A stretch of DNA of 64,000 nt from CAWARU01 sp963805795 (GCA_963805795.1 CAWDVG010000004.1:248001-312000); one strand, 5' to 3'; shown: positions 18,254-27,332, numbered from the stretch's first letter. Made by a program: numbers and translations. Notes: generated by a model from the letters alone, not told the origin.

Positions 18254-18715
18254 ATGGCTAAGGTGACAGACAAACAGCCGCTTATTGAAAGTTTCCGTGA
18301 ACTTTTATCTAAGGGGAGTGCTCGTACTCAGGAAGATTTGAAGGTCAGCCTTCAACAACAGGGGTTTGAGGTTAATCAATCAAAGATCTCACGGTTGTTA
18401 CGAAAATTAGGGGCTATTAAAACCGTTGGCTCAGAGGGTCAGATTGTTTATCAGATACCTTCAGAACCTGAACCACCTATAACTGGGTCACCGATTGAGA
18501 ACTTGGTATTAGATATTATCCATAATGAAATTATGATAGTGATAAGGACAAGTCCTGGTTCAGCCTCATTGATTGCCAGGGTTCTTGATCACAATACAGA
18601 TAAATTGAATACGCTGGGAACTGTAGCTGGTGACGACACAATTTTTATTGTGCCAAAGTCTGTAAAAACGTTAGAGAAGACATTCAAAGCAATTAAGAGT
18701 TTATTATTTAAATAG
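18254..18715 (+). CDS. argR: Arginine repressor ArgR
   Basis: A 153-aa protein with the two ArgR domains. The N-terminal winged helix includes SARTQEDLKVSLQQQGFEVNQSKISRLLRKLGAIK (SxxSRxLxxLG motif). The C-terminal oligomerisation and arginine-binding domain ends with TVAGDDTIFIVP (the GDD that contacts L-arginine). An AGGA ribosome site precedes the ATG. It is divergent from the art operon, which identifies that transporter as its likely target. A short perfect stem, TAGATC/GATCTA (18,713-18,727), overlaps the stop codon. Confidence 0.93.
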   Translation: MAKVTDKQPLIESFRELLSKGSARTQEDLKVSLQQQGFEVNQSKISRLLRKLGAIKTVGSEGQIVYQIPSEPEPPITGSPIENLVLDIIHNEIMIVIRTSPGSASLIARVLDHNTDKLNTLGTVAGDDTIFIVPKSVKTLEKTFKAIKSLLFK

Positions 18716-18804
18716 ATCAGAGATCTAAATTCGTTGGCGTAATACTTCCCATGAATGCATCTAACAGGCACCATTATATACGACCTTCTTAATCATCATT
18801 AGCA

Positions 18805-19554
18805 TCAAGAAATTGGGGTAGTCTGCATATCCTTTTTTAGGTCATTTAGTCTATCAATTATATGATTTTTATCGCTCACGCCTTTGATCGCCAACCCTCG
18901 TTCTAAAATAGATAGAGCTTTTCCTAAATCCTTTTTATTTTTTCTGCGAAATAACCAATAACTATCTGACCAACCTATCCACCCCCAGCCCCAATCTGGT
19001 TCCTTTTGAAGCCATGCCTCATATAAACTATCGCAGATTTCTAAATCATTCATGTCGACATAGCAATCTGCAAGTGATCGTCTAATATTACCTATATTTC
19101 TCATGTCTTTATCTAAGAAATTCTGATGCATCTCAACATATTCTTTACAAAAAAGTAACTTTTTTTCTTGGAATTCCTCTCTTGCCCATCTATTAAATGC
19201 GTCAACCTCCGGCGGCAAATCAAATACAACGCCAACTTGATTCCCCGATTTAATAGTACGCCCATTTATTGGAATTGCCCCTTGCATTGGAACAGCGTTT
19301 CCTAATAAATCCCCTATACATAAGTCAACATAATTTATAGTCGGGGTGCCATGCATTTCGGGAAATTTAGAAGCAATATATCGAACTTCTGCTTCAGCAG
19401 ATGCTCGTTTAGATGGTCCCTTTGCTAGATCTGATAATGTTTCAACATAAAAAACAGGGGCAATTAAGGCCGTAAAAAAATTATCGAACCACATCGATTC
19501 GTCATCATTGAGGGATTGAAAAAATGACTTGTCAAAAAGAGTGGTTGGACCCAT
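18805..19554 (-). CDS. Hypothetical protein with TPR-like C-terminus
   Basis: A 249-aa soluble protein. The N-terminus (MGPTTLFDKSFFQSLNDDES... FYVETLSDLAK) resembles conserved bacterial proteins of unknown function whose start looks PIN-nuclease-like, with an early Asp and TLFDKS. I am not sure of that. Residues about 165-235 (ADCYVDMNDLEICDSLYEAWLQKEPDWGWGWIGWSDSYW) look like tetratricopeptide helices. Monocistronic; upstream lies a GGGTATATA-type sequence similar to the repeated motif at 5816 and 8618. Confidence 0.6.
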   Translation of the reverse strand: MGPTTLFDKSFFQSLNDDESMWFDNFFTALIAPVFYVETLSDLAKGPSKRASAEAEVRYIASKFPEMHGTPTINYVDLCIGDLLGNAVPMQGAIPINGRTIKSGNQVGVVFDLPPEVDAFNRWAREEFQEKKLLFCKEYVEMHQNFLDKDMRNIGNIRRSLADCYVDMNDLEICDSLYEAWLQKEPDWGWGWIGWSDSYWLFRRKNKKDLGKALSILERGLAIKGVSDKNHIIDRLNDLKKDMQTTPIS

Positions 19555-19743
19555 ATAACCCTATACGTATATATCCCTTTTCATGGTATCCCTCTTAATG
19601 GTGTGTCTTCAGTACTGATACTAACAGCCTTAACAATTGTTCCTTAAAAGGGGTATATAATTCCTTAGCTCTTAACATGCACGCGCACTGCTATTATGCA
19701 ATTAATATCATACTCTGTCACATCAAAAGTACGTAGAATGATA

Positions 19744-20388
19744 TTAGTTCGGATTTATAGCTTGTTTTTTGGCTTGTTGAAATTGATCAAATAAGGGAAA
19801 TGTTTTCATCACTTCCTCAACCGACTTCTTGTAAGCCTTTGCTAAAAAATTTCCTATGGTGCCCTTTAAAAATTCAAGACAAGTGTTCGGATCATCTCCA
19901 ATGTCATCTGGTAAGTCACCCACAGCATGCAAATCATTTAGGAATTTTCTTGCTCCTTCACCATATAGTTTGACTGCTTTTTGATAACCAACTTCAGTCT
20001 CTTCAATATCAGCTAGATTATGCGCCTCGTCTACACAGCTGTCGACTATTTTTCTTAATTCTTCCCTGTGTTTTGCATCATACAAGATGTGGGTTTCAAA
20101 GCTCTCAAGACTAAGAATTGAGGCCTGTGTGTTTGCTGAAGAATCAAATTGGCCATAAATAATCGTACATTCTAATGCGCTCAAAGCTTCTTTAAGTAAC
20201 TTTTTGAGATTTGCTTTAAGTGATGCGTCATAGACGGTTTTGTCATGTCCTAGATATTTAAATAGTTCCTCGTAGGGAATAGGTGCGGCTGCAACAGCAC
20301 CCGCCGCGGCTCCGGCTGCAGCTGCAGCAGCTTTTTGCTTTGAATCTTCATTGAAAGCGGTCAATACTGATTGTTTGTTTGCTGACAT
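19744..20388 (-). CDS. Hypothetical alanine-rich protein
   Basis: 214 aa from the ATG at 20,388, chosen because CAGGAGAC lies 8 nt upstream; the frame is open to 20,454. A low-complexity Ala/Gly stretch (residues about 17-36) is followed by a mainly helical acidic domain. No signal peptide, no membrane span, no known family. Such N-terminal Ala-rich spacers recur in other short proteins of this window (22,369-22,659). Confidence 0.6.
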   Translation of the reverse strand: MSANKQSVLTAFNEDSKQKAAAAAAGAAAGAVAAAPIPYEELFKYLGHDKTVYDASLKANLKKLLKEALSALECTIIYGQFDSSANTQASILSLESFETHILYDAKHREELRKIVDSCVDEAHNLADIEETEVGYQKAVKLYGEGARKFLNDLHAVGDLPDDIGDDPNTCLEFLKGTIGNFLAKAYKKSVEEVMKTFPLFDQFQQAKKQAINPN

Positions 20389-20505
20389 ATTTGTCTCCTG
20401 AGTTAATTCATGTTCGGTGTCGGTATTTAATTCATAAGAAAGGGATCTTACCATTGATCTAACAATATGTTCAATATGTAACCTAGGTTACTCTCATAAT
20501 TATAA

Positions 20506-20525
20506 ATCAATAAATAATTATTGAT
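20506..20525. promoter_or_regulatory. Palindromic operator candidate for the DUF2975-XRE operon
   Basis: ATCAATAA (20,506-20,513) and TTATTGAT (20,518-20,525) form a perfect 8-bp inverted repeat with a 4-bp centre. It lies 77 bp before the DUF2975 start. XRE regulators of this type commonly bind such sites to control their own operon. Confidence 0.45.
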
Positions 20526-20602
20526 AAACAATAAAAATCGATTTATAAGATGTATTGTTTTCAAAAAGCTATTTGTGATTCATTTATTGGGAGATTAATT
20601 AT

Positions 20603-21136
20603 ATGAGTAGGCTTAATAAGATCAGTCGTCTTTTTCAATGGCTGTTTATTGCATTCTTTTTTATATATCCCATGCTAGTCCTTAATATGTGGTTAGGCGC
20701 AGTTTCGATTCCTTCACATTGTTTAGCAATTGCCAGGTTGCCAGTTGAAGTTGACTTGCAATCTTTGCGCATTTCGGTACGACTTTTAGCATGCTTAGTT
20801 GAAATGGTCCCGACTGCCATTATAATGTTGGGATTTTACTATTTGAGCCAATTATTTAAATTGTATTCTCAAAATAGTATATTTGGCCTTCAGAATGTGA
20901 TATTGATTAAAAAAATTGGCCTTACTTTAATTGCTCAAGTACTCTCTTCATTTGTTATTCAACCTATATTAAGTATCATATTAACGATGGATGCAAAACC
21001 GGGGAATCATTTAATTTCGCTTGGGATAGGAAACGAAGAAATTTCCAACTTGGTTATTGGAGGGATCGTGGTTTTAATATCTTGGATTATGGAAGAAGGC
21101 AGAAAACTTGAAGAAGAAAAACGTCTAACTATTTAG
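20603..21136 (+). CDS. DUF2975 membrane protein
   Basis: A 177-aa protein with four membrane spans (about 12-32, 65-85, 105-130, 145-165) and the LFxLYSQNSIFGLQNVxLIKKIG loop that marks DUF2975. Function unknown. It is followed after 11 nt by an XRE regulator, the usual partner of this family, and the pair is an operon. Confidence 0.8.
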   Translation: MSRLNKISRLFQWLFIAFFFIYPMLVLNMWLGAVSIPSHCLAIARLPVEVDLQSLRISVRLLACLVEMVPTAIIMLGFYYLSQLFKLYSQNSIFGLQNVILIKKIGLTLIAQVLSSFVIQPILSIILTMDAKPGNHLISLGIGNEEISNLVIGGIVVLISWIMEEGRKLEEEKRLTI

Positions 21137-21147
21137 GAGCGTGAGTG

Positions 21148-21351
21148 ATGCCTATCATTATCAATGTCGATGTCATGTTAGCAAAACGAAAAATGAAATC
21201 AAATGAGCTTTCAAAATTGATTGGTATTAATGAGCAGAATCTTTCAATTTTGAAAACAGGAAAAGCAAAAGCAATAAGGCTTGCTACATTAGAAGCCTTA
21301 TGCGAACATCTTGAATGTGAACCTGGCGATATTCTTGCCTATGAAAAATAG
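21148..21351 (+). CDS. XRE-family HTH regulator (YozG-like)
   Basis: 67 aa from the ATG at 21,148; AGGAG at 21,135-21,139 supports it over the GTG one codon earlier. One helix-turn-helix: MLAKRKMKSNELSKLIGI, then NLSILKTGKAKAIRLATLEALCEHLECEPGDIL. It probably controls its own operon through the palindrome at 20,506-20,525. Confidence 0.85.
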   Translation: MPIIINVDVMLAKRKMKSNELSKLIGINEQNLSILKTGKAKAIRLATLEALCEHLECEPGDILAYEK

Positions 21352-22136
21352 GAACCCACCAGGAAGATATTTTCGAAGAAGAAAGGGAAATATTGCTCAC
21401 TAATTTTTTCAACCGTACACACAACCTCAAATTGCGTCACCTCATCAACTGCATTGATGTGATAAACTCCTTTTTCTCCATCTAAGTCCCCTTGATGAAC
21501 TGTGTCAATCCGAATGTAACCTGGCTTTCCATTCGGTCTAGGTTTTCGTCGTTCACCAATTTTAGAAACTTTTGGTTTAGTCTCTTCATAGATCCATCGT
21601 TGTCTTTTATAAGTTGTAGATTTACGTAAATTATAAATATGCGATGCTGATATAGTTGCCAATCTTTCATATTCCTGTTGTTCAAATTTATTATAAGCGC
21701 GTTCACAGATTTTTTTTGTTGTGTGACCATTTAATGTGCCATGCAATTCATCTGTTTTTGCTAGCAAAAGAATATCCTTAGGGGTATAATGTGTTTTAAA
21801 TGAAGTTCGAGTAACATTTGTTTTTTTCCGAATCCATCCAGCTTTTCGATACTGTAAGGTGAGACGGGTGAATTGTTGACGCGAGTAACCAGTAATCTTC
21901 AAAATGTATTGTTTAACAATTCCTTTTTCATATTTTCCTAATGTCATATAGGTGAATTTTATTAATGTTTTTTGAACCCAAGCGGAGCGGTCTTCTATAT
22001 TCGTCGTGACCGAAAAGATGACGGGTTGGGTCCCTTCTAAAAATTTTTTTAATTCTTCAATTCTTTCAAGTTGACTTACATTCATGATGGCTTTTACTCC
22101 AGCATCATGAACAGAGTCGGTATTGGACAAGCTCAT
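21339..22136 (-). pseudogene. Integrase-type transposase, C-terminally truncated
   Basis: 265 aa of a DDE integrase-fold transposase. It has an N-terminal HTH region and then the core strand YIRIDTVHQGD (first Asp) and HINAVDEVTQ. The frame dies at KISEQYFPFF, before the second core Asp and the Glu. The broken end abuts the stop of the XRE gene, so an insertion and deletion probably removed the 3' end. No terminal repeats are visible. Confidence 0.75.
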
Positions 22137-22211
22137 AAAGGCTCCTTCAGAGGATGTAAACTACTGTATAAAAATTTATCTTATACAGCTAGCTATCCCC
22201 ATAGGATACCC

Positions 22212-22266
22212 CTTCAGACTCATTCGCCGTTAGAATCAAACCCTCGCTTCAGACTCATTTGCCGTT
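22212..22266 (+). repeat. Two direct 20-bp repeats
   Basis: CTTCAGACTCATTCGCCGTT (22,212-22,231) and CTTCAGACTCATTTGCCGTT (22,247-22,266) differ at one base and are 35 bp apart, in the leader of the gene at 22,369. They could be binding sites or relics of the truncated transposon nearby. Confidence 0.6.
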
Positions 22267-22368
22267 GGACAAGACTTATGCTAGACAACCAAGGTTGGAC
22301 CATAGATAATGGTTTGGGAAAATTTCGAGAACCCCCATACTATAAGAGTTTATCTAAGGAGACATAAT

Positions 22369-22659
22369 ATGAGCGCAGCCACTAAAGATATTGGTAATAA
22401 GTTAGGAATTGAAAAAGAAAATCTAGATGAAATTGCCCCTCCTGATGATTTCATACATCCTTTCACTATAGAATTAATGCAAGTTGAAAAACGAGCAGCA
22501 GTACTTTTTCGATTGGCTGCTCAGAAAAATAATGCTTCTGAAGTTGCTTCACGACTTGTGCTGTATGCATACGATAATGGTTCGGCAAGAGCGGTGGCTT
22601 CGGCTCATGGGGATGCTGCAGCCGCAGCGGCGATTCGTTCCCAAGCGGCTAAAAAGTAA
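22369..22659 (+). CDS. Small hypothetical protein
   Basis: 96 aa from the ATG at 22,369; an AAGGAG ribosome site ends 7 nt before it. Mostly helical, ending in an Ala-rich tail (AHGDAAAAAAIRSQAAKK). No signal peptide or membrane span and no recognised family. First of several unknown genes in this accessory block. Confidence 0.65.
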   Translation: MSAATKDIGNKLGIEKENLDEIAPPDDFIHPFTIELMQVEKRAAVLFRLAAQKNNASEVASRLVLYAYDNGSARAVASAHGDAAAAAAIRSQAAKK

Positions 22660-22789
22660 GGGTCGTTTTTCTTATTAGTAAAATGAATGCCAATCCATGA
22701 TGTTGTAATGGGATTTTCCTATCCCTTTCGCTTCTGGTTTCGGTATCATTTTTTGTGAAAATATACCGTTGATTTTGGGAGGAATGATA

Positions 22790-24289
22790 ATGAGTGCAAC
22801 TGCTGCCGATACAAAAGGAATTACTGAACAAAGGTGGCAACAAACGACACAACAAAACACACTGGTGGGGTTAAAAGCCATAAACATTACCTTACCCAGA
22901 CACACGTTAGATTCCATTAAAGATATTATCCTCATTAATTCCACAAAAAACGCAATAAGAGAGTTAATCCGTTTGATGGAATATTTCAAAGATAAAGAAT
23001 CGGCGATCAGCCGAGCCATTTTATATTGTGCAGTGTGGAGTGGTGCTCCTGAGATTGCTCGATTCATTTTTGAATATAATAAAGAGCTAAATAATATCAT
23101 TAATCATCCAATCATCATTACTGCAGAAGAGACATCAGATATTGCTAGTGCTCGGTATCCATATACTATCGATGGTTCAACTACAGCTACGGCCAATCAC
23201 AGAACAGCCGTAAGGGCTCGTAATCCATTTTTTGAAACGGGAAAAAATCCATGGATGGTTGCTTACCCTGTGTCTTGGGATCTTACGCTTTCGAAATGGA
23301 ATAGAGCTGATCCAGAGACACTGCTGGGTATGGCTGTATTCAAGGCTGTACATCTAAATGTGGTTGGATACTTACAACCACACCATAGAGCAATGATTAA
23401 ATTTTTGATTGAAGTAAAGGGCAGCAATGTGAATGCCCGCTCAACATTTGGCTTTAGCCCTATAGAAGAAATTTATTTTGCTTTTATTGATACTGGGTAC
23501 CAGGAACCCATTTATAACGAAAATGTTGTACGAACAGCATTTGAAGTTGTAAAATATCTATTACACTGGGGAGCAGATTGGGGTGCTCTGCATGCACTTC
23601 AGATAAAATATGATCGTGCTGATTTTGTACCTAATAAAGTAAGACAAACTCGAGAGGCTTTATTAGGTGCAATTGAAAACCATTATGGCCCTACAAATGA
23701 TCTATACAATAGAGAGAAAAATTGTTTTATTGAACATTTAAAGAAAATTGATTATCTCAATATCAATTTACCTAAACCAATTAAAGAGATAATTTTTGAT
23801 TATTTACTTCACAAACCTATTAACCCAGTTTCACCTTTGCTTGCTCTTCCACCTGCCCCCCCAATGTCGCTCACACGGCCATCTTTAATAGCGAGAGTTA
23901 CGGAAACTTTAGGTTCAATGTCTCGTTGTGATCAGATCTTCTGTTGTGCGACATCTACTATACTTATAGGTCTTTTTTCCACGTGGAGGATAATTTCTTT
24001 GCAGCATTCATTGAATGATGCAGCCTATGCAGCATGCCAATCGCAACAGCCAATATTGAGTGCTGTTATAGATGCTGCAAGAAATGATGGAAGAGTTCAA
24101 GCAGCACAAAATTCAATCACAAATGCCGTACAGCTGCATTGTGTTTCAATTGCTGTTGCACCTGCGGCGCTGTTGTTTAGTTATGGGATTGTACGATGCA
24201 GAAATAGGTGTAAGGCAAAAACAGCTAAGCTACTATCCGATCGTTTAGAAACCCGTATCGCAAATCGTCCTAAACTTAAAGAAGAATAA
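22790..24289 (+). CDS. Hypothetical protein with degenerate ankyrin-like region and C-terminal membrane spans
   Basis: 499 aa from the ATG at 22,790 (GGGAGGA 7 nt upstream; the frame is open to 22,769). Residues about 55-290 contain helix-turn-helix units (AISRAILYCAVWSGAPEIARFIFEYNKEL; AMIKFLIEVKGSNVNARSTFGFSPIEEI; VVKYLLHWGADWGALHAL) that resemble worn ankyrin repeats. A proline-rich linker near 345-360 is followed by two hydrophobic spans (about 388-405 and 450-470). The layout is that of host-targeted or surface proteins in Legionellales. No secretion signal is obvious. Function is inferred only. Confidence 0.55.
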   Translation: MSATAADTKGITEQRWQQTTQQNTLVGLKAINITLPRHTLDSIKDIILINSTKNAIRELIRLMEYFKDKESAISRAILYCAVWSGAPEIARFIFEYNKELNNIINHPIIITAEETSDIASARYPYTIDGSTTATANHRTAVRARNPFFETGKNPWMVAYPVSWDLTLSKWNRADPETLLGMAVFKAVHLNVVGYLQPHHRAMIKFLIEVKGSNVNARSTFGFSPIEEIYFAFIDTGYQEPIYNENVVRTAFEVVKYLLHWGADWGALHALQIKYDRADFVPNKVRQTREALLGAIENHYGPTNDLYNREKNCFIEHLKKIDYLNINLPKPIKEIIFDYLLHKPINPVSPLLALPPAPPMSLTRPSLIARVTETLGSMSRCDQIFCCATSTILIGLFSTWRIISLQHSLNDAAYAACQSQQPILSAVIDAARNDGRVQAAQNSITNAVQLHCVSIAVAPAALLFSYGIVRCRNRCKAKTAKLLSDRLETRIANRPKLKEE

Positions 24290-24360
24290 GATTACAAGTG
24301 GAATAAGATTACTTCTAACACAAATATTTTAAACACTTTCATTTACCATTATTAGAATTA

Positions 24361-24398
24361 GTAATCCCTCAGGCGGCTGGGGACGCCTGAACGATTAC
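24361..24398. terminator. Strong two-part stem-loop after the ankyrin-like gene
   Basis: TCAGGCG/CGCCTGA (24,369-24,375 and 24,384-24,390), extended by GTAATC/GATTAC (24,361-24,366 and 24,393-24,398), encloses an 8-nt loop. It lies 72 nt after the stop of the gene at 22,790-24,289. There is no T-run, so it may be a terminator, an mRNA end protector or a mobile-element relic. Confidence 0.45.
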
Positions 24399-24484
24399 GG
24401 AGCATTTGGAAAAATCAAATTAAAGTGAAATAATGGCTAGGTTTTCATGATTTATTCCTTAACTAGATCTGGCTACGTTAAAAA

Positions 24485-25420
24485 TCAGGACATAGATGCT
24501 TTAATTTTAGGATCAACTTTAATATTAATAGTGACATCAGAACTTGAGATATTGAGACCGGATGCAGCTGCAAAACTTGCGGCAGGGTCAACCATAGACG
24601 TAGGATCGGTAATAGTAAGGGCGCCTGCAGCTGAATTAAGTGCTGCTCCCTTACTATCTTTAGAAGATTTCCTATCTTCTTGGGATAAATCTCTTTGTAA
24701 AACCACTTGTTCTTCACGTCTTCTCAACTCCCTTTTTAATTCAACAAGGGGAGAAAACAACCGTGAACGGGCCTTTGCCTCTTGTAATACAACATAAGCT
24801 TCGATTTTAGAGGCTAGAATAAAGTTTCGCTTTACCACACTAAAAAGTATTGGTTTTTTGCATTGGGGATACGGGCATAAACGATTTGCCTCATCTTTTT
24901 CTTTTATTCCCATATAGGTTGGGTGATCAATATTATGACAACCTATGAAATAGGGAAAATTCATTATTTTTCTAGTTACTGGATCAATATACTTACCTCT
25001 TATTTCTTCCTGAAATCTAATATTTTCTAATCTTCTAGCAAAAGTGACTACATCTGGCATTTGCTCATTAATTAGATGATTTTGAGGGTCCCCTATATTT
25101 AATCCACGTTCCAAGTTTTGTGCTTGTAAAGCTAAAAGCCCTGCCTTTCTTGAGGTAAAGGCCCAACCCACAACGCTAACAGAAAACGACGCAAGCGAGG
25201 AGAGAAATTTAACAGGAGTCAATGGAGGTTGCCCCAATCCATATATAGCAACCAGAATCAAAATAATAAATGCAAGAAGACTCCAGCAAACATATATTCT
25301 GCTGGATTTACGTAATCTTCTTATTTCTCTCCGAGTGTTGTTTAGTATATAAATTTTGTTTGTTAAGGGGTCTTACGAATGCGGGATTAAAATAAAGCTA
25401 TCATTAAAATTTGAGATCAT
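24485..25420 (-). pseudogene. U-box-domain membrane protein with a stop at codon 16
   Basis: The natural start is the ATG at 25,420, one base after the stop of the upstream gene (TAA-A-ATG). The frame meets TAA at 25,373-25,375 and then stays open to 24,485, for about 311 codons in all. Past the stop come a basic stretch, a membrane span (CWSLLAFIILILVAIYGLG) and then a U-box-like domain: YIDPVTRKIMNFPYFIGCHN, then CPYPQCKKPI and a helix IEAYVVLQEA. U-box domains recruit E2 ubiquitin-conjugating enzymes in eukaryotes and in bacterial effectors such as Legionella LubX. A charged helix and a Ser/Ala-rich tail follow. It could restart at TTG 25,261 (258 aa). The domain call is by pattern, not by search. 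Confidence 0.55.
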
Positions 25421-25421
25421 T

Positions 25422-25988
25422 TTAATGCGCCGTAGCTTGTAAATGATCGCTCCTTAATAAGGAAACTTCCGCTTGAGGTGTGCTAGTAGCGGCTGCTGAA
25501 GTGAGCTGAGCAGAAGGTCCTCCACTTAATATTAATGTTGCAGAAGGTGGTAATGGTGGTTGAACAACAACGGTTTGCAAATTAGATATCGATTCTACTA
25601 TTTCCGGTGAAATATCTTCCGTTTGTTTATTCAAACTTCCATTGGAGGAATAGCTATTCCTCCGGCTGTTAGATGCATCTCTTAGTGCTTTCATCTCAAC
25701 AGCAACTGTTGGTGGAGTTTGTGGATGAGATTCTATATACGCATCATAGCTTCGTTGTGCAAGTTTTAGATCGTGATGACATATTATAGCACTCATACAA
25801 GCACCTCCAAGACCAAAAAGAGCGGGACAGAGCAAAAAAATAGGCTGTTGAAAAATAATCGCAGCTGCCTCCCCCCCTGCAATGGCAACAAATGCTTCAA
25901 TCGCAAATGCCAGTCCAGCTGGTCCAATAATCATACCAGCTATACAGCTAATATCAGTCCATGATAGACTTAAAGTTGGTCGTCGCAT
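25422..25988 (-). CDS. Membrane protein with hydrophobic hairpin and Ser/Pro-rich tail
   Basis: A 188-aa protein. Two membrane spans (about 11-38 and 47-70) enclose FAIEAFVAIAGGEAAAIIFQQ. The remaining 110 residues are polar and low-complexity (Ser, Pro, Thr) and probably exposed. It is translationally linked to the U-box gene downstream. A truncated paralogue of the first span is at 62,095-62,256. No known family. Confidence 0.6.
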   Translation of the reverse strand: MRRPTLSLSWTDISCIAGMIIGPAGLAFAIEAFVAIAGGEAAAIIFQQPIFLLCPALFGLGGACMSAIICHHDLKLAQRSYDAYIESHPQTPPTVAVEMKALRDASNSRRNSYSSNGSLNKQTEDISPEIVESISNLQTVVVQPPLPPSATLILSGGPSAQLTSAAATSTPQAEVSLLRSDHLQATAH

Positions 25989-26109
25989 ATACTTTGTTTC
26001 CTTCTTACAAAATTGGTTAAACTGGACTAGCAGATTTCCAAATCATAAAACAAGTTTCCCTACTTATAAATGGTGGAACTGTATCAAACTCAACAGATTA
26101 TATTGCAAT

Positions 26110-26403
26110 TCAGGTAATAAAAAAACAAAATTTACCAATCCCAAGGCTATGTTGTTTAATATATCGCTCAGGCTTCATAGCCTTTTGAATAAACTCCAAA
26201 ATAGATCGTCTACTTTGATCATGGCTTTGTAGTATATTAAAAGCATTATAAAGTCTTTCCGATTTTGACATACTATAGTTGGGTTCATCAATTTTCATTG
26301 CGGTGAGTATTCGACTAATTTCTGAACCAGTTAACCCTTCATATGTATTCCCTAAAGTTTTGGCTATAGCTTCAAGCTCACTACTTGAAAACACCTCTTC
26401 CAT
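26110..26403 (-). pseudogene. TIGR02391/Abi-type protein, N-terminal fragment
   Basis: About 80 residues (LEAIAKTLGNTYEGLTGSEI, then RLYNAFNILQ and LEFIQKAMKPERYI) match my recollection of the N-terminal domain of TIGR02391 (Ymh/Abi-like) proteins. They then run into about 15 unrelated residues and a stop. The full proteins are about 250-280 aa. The catalytic or effector half is missing, so this is a remnant of a defence-type gene. Confidence 0.5.
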
Positions 26404-26503
26404 ATTTTTTTCTTAATTCAAGACATTCTATAAACCCGAAATTCAGTAATTTTTTTTGATTTTTCACATTAGTACAATCCAAGCCAATATCGAAAAAGAT
26501 TAT

Positions 26504-26842
26504 TCATTCTTTTTCATCATTTTCTTTATTATCTGTAATTAGCTCAACACTTCTGGAAAATTCATTCAATTCAGCTTCAATTTCATCCGTTGTAGGCAAT
26601 ACTGATTCCAATTTTTTCGGCAATTATTTCGATAGCTCATATTCTGCAATACCCATCGGACTATCTACTCGTCTTAACGAGTACTCTGCAATCACGCGGT
26701 CTTTTTTTTCACATAATAACAATCCGATGGTCTGTCCATCTTCTGGCATTTTTAATTGCTCATCTACTGCAGACAAGTAGAAATTTAATTGCCCTGCATC
26801 TTTTGGTTGAAAGTCACCGCGCTTGAGCTCATATGTTGCCAA
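26504..26842 (-). pseudogene. DUF1016 (YhcG-type PD-(D/E)XK) nuclease, C-terminal remnant
   Basis: The frame reads YELKRGDFQPKDAGQLNFYL, then GLLLCEKKDRVIAEYSLRRV and MGIAEYELSK, then TAA (26,624-26,626), and continues LPKKLESVLPTTDEIEAELN to 26,504. This is the end of a DUF1016 nuclease, where ELK is part of the catalytic core. The N-terminal half is gone and there is no ATG; only a TTG opens the frame. DUF1016 proteins often accompany restriction-modification systems. Confidence 0.7.
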
Positions 26843-26984
26843 AGCAGTTATGTGCTATTGAATCATATTCTCATTATAATATGGCATATTGCTAATATAA
26901 CGGTAACATAATTAAAGGTGCTACATATACCATTTTTAATTCATTTAGATTATACTTTAACTTACATATGCTTGGAATAAACTT

Positions 26985-27170
26985 TTAATTTGCTGATGGT
27001 TTATTTGCAGCATTTCCTCCTAAAAGTTCTTTGAGTGGTGCAAAGATTTCAAGAATGGATTTTCTGTCTATGCCATAAGATCTTTCCAAGAAACTGATGA
27101 CCTCATTCTGTAGCTGCATGATTGTAGCAGGATCTGGCTCTTCTTGCGTAGACTCAAGAGCTATTTCCAA
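26985..27170 (-). CDS. Short unknown frame, possibly a gene tail
   Basis: 61 codons from a TTG (EEPDPATIMQLQNEVISFLE, then SYGIDRKSILEIFAPLKELL). The composition looks protein-like and helical. The frame extends upstream without an ATG to 27,254, overlapping the recombinase tail on the other strand. Probably the 3' end of a lost gene. Confidence 0.25.
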   Translation of the reverse strand: MEIALESTQEEPDPATIMQLQNEVISFLERSYGIDRKSILEIFAPLKELLGGNAANKPSAN

Positions 27171-27179
27171 TTTTACATG

Positions 27180-27332
27180 ATGTTCATGGTATTCAATACA
27201 ATTAATGTTTATGCTGAGGTTGACCTCGAAATGAAAGCTAAGGCATTAGCATGCTGTGAAATTGCCGAGGTTGTGAAACCAACACACTGGCGTGATAATA
27301 GGGACTTAATGAGTTTTCTTGACAGTATTTAA
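27180..27332 (+). pseudogene. Tyrosine recombinase C-terminal remnant
   Basis: The frame reads NTINVYAEVDLEMKAKALAC, then VVKPTHWRDNRDLMSFLDSI, and a stop. The pattern TTNxYAExDLxMKxxAL followed by WRDxxxLMxFLxSL is how some XerC/D-like integrases end, with the first Tyr as the catalytic nucleophile. Everything upstream is missing. It lies 360 bp left of the first IS481 and the first tRNA-derived attachment site, so it may be the relic of an element's integrase. Confidence 0.45.
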
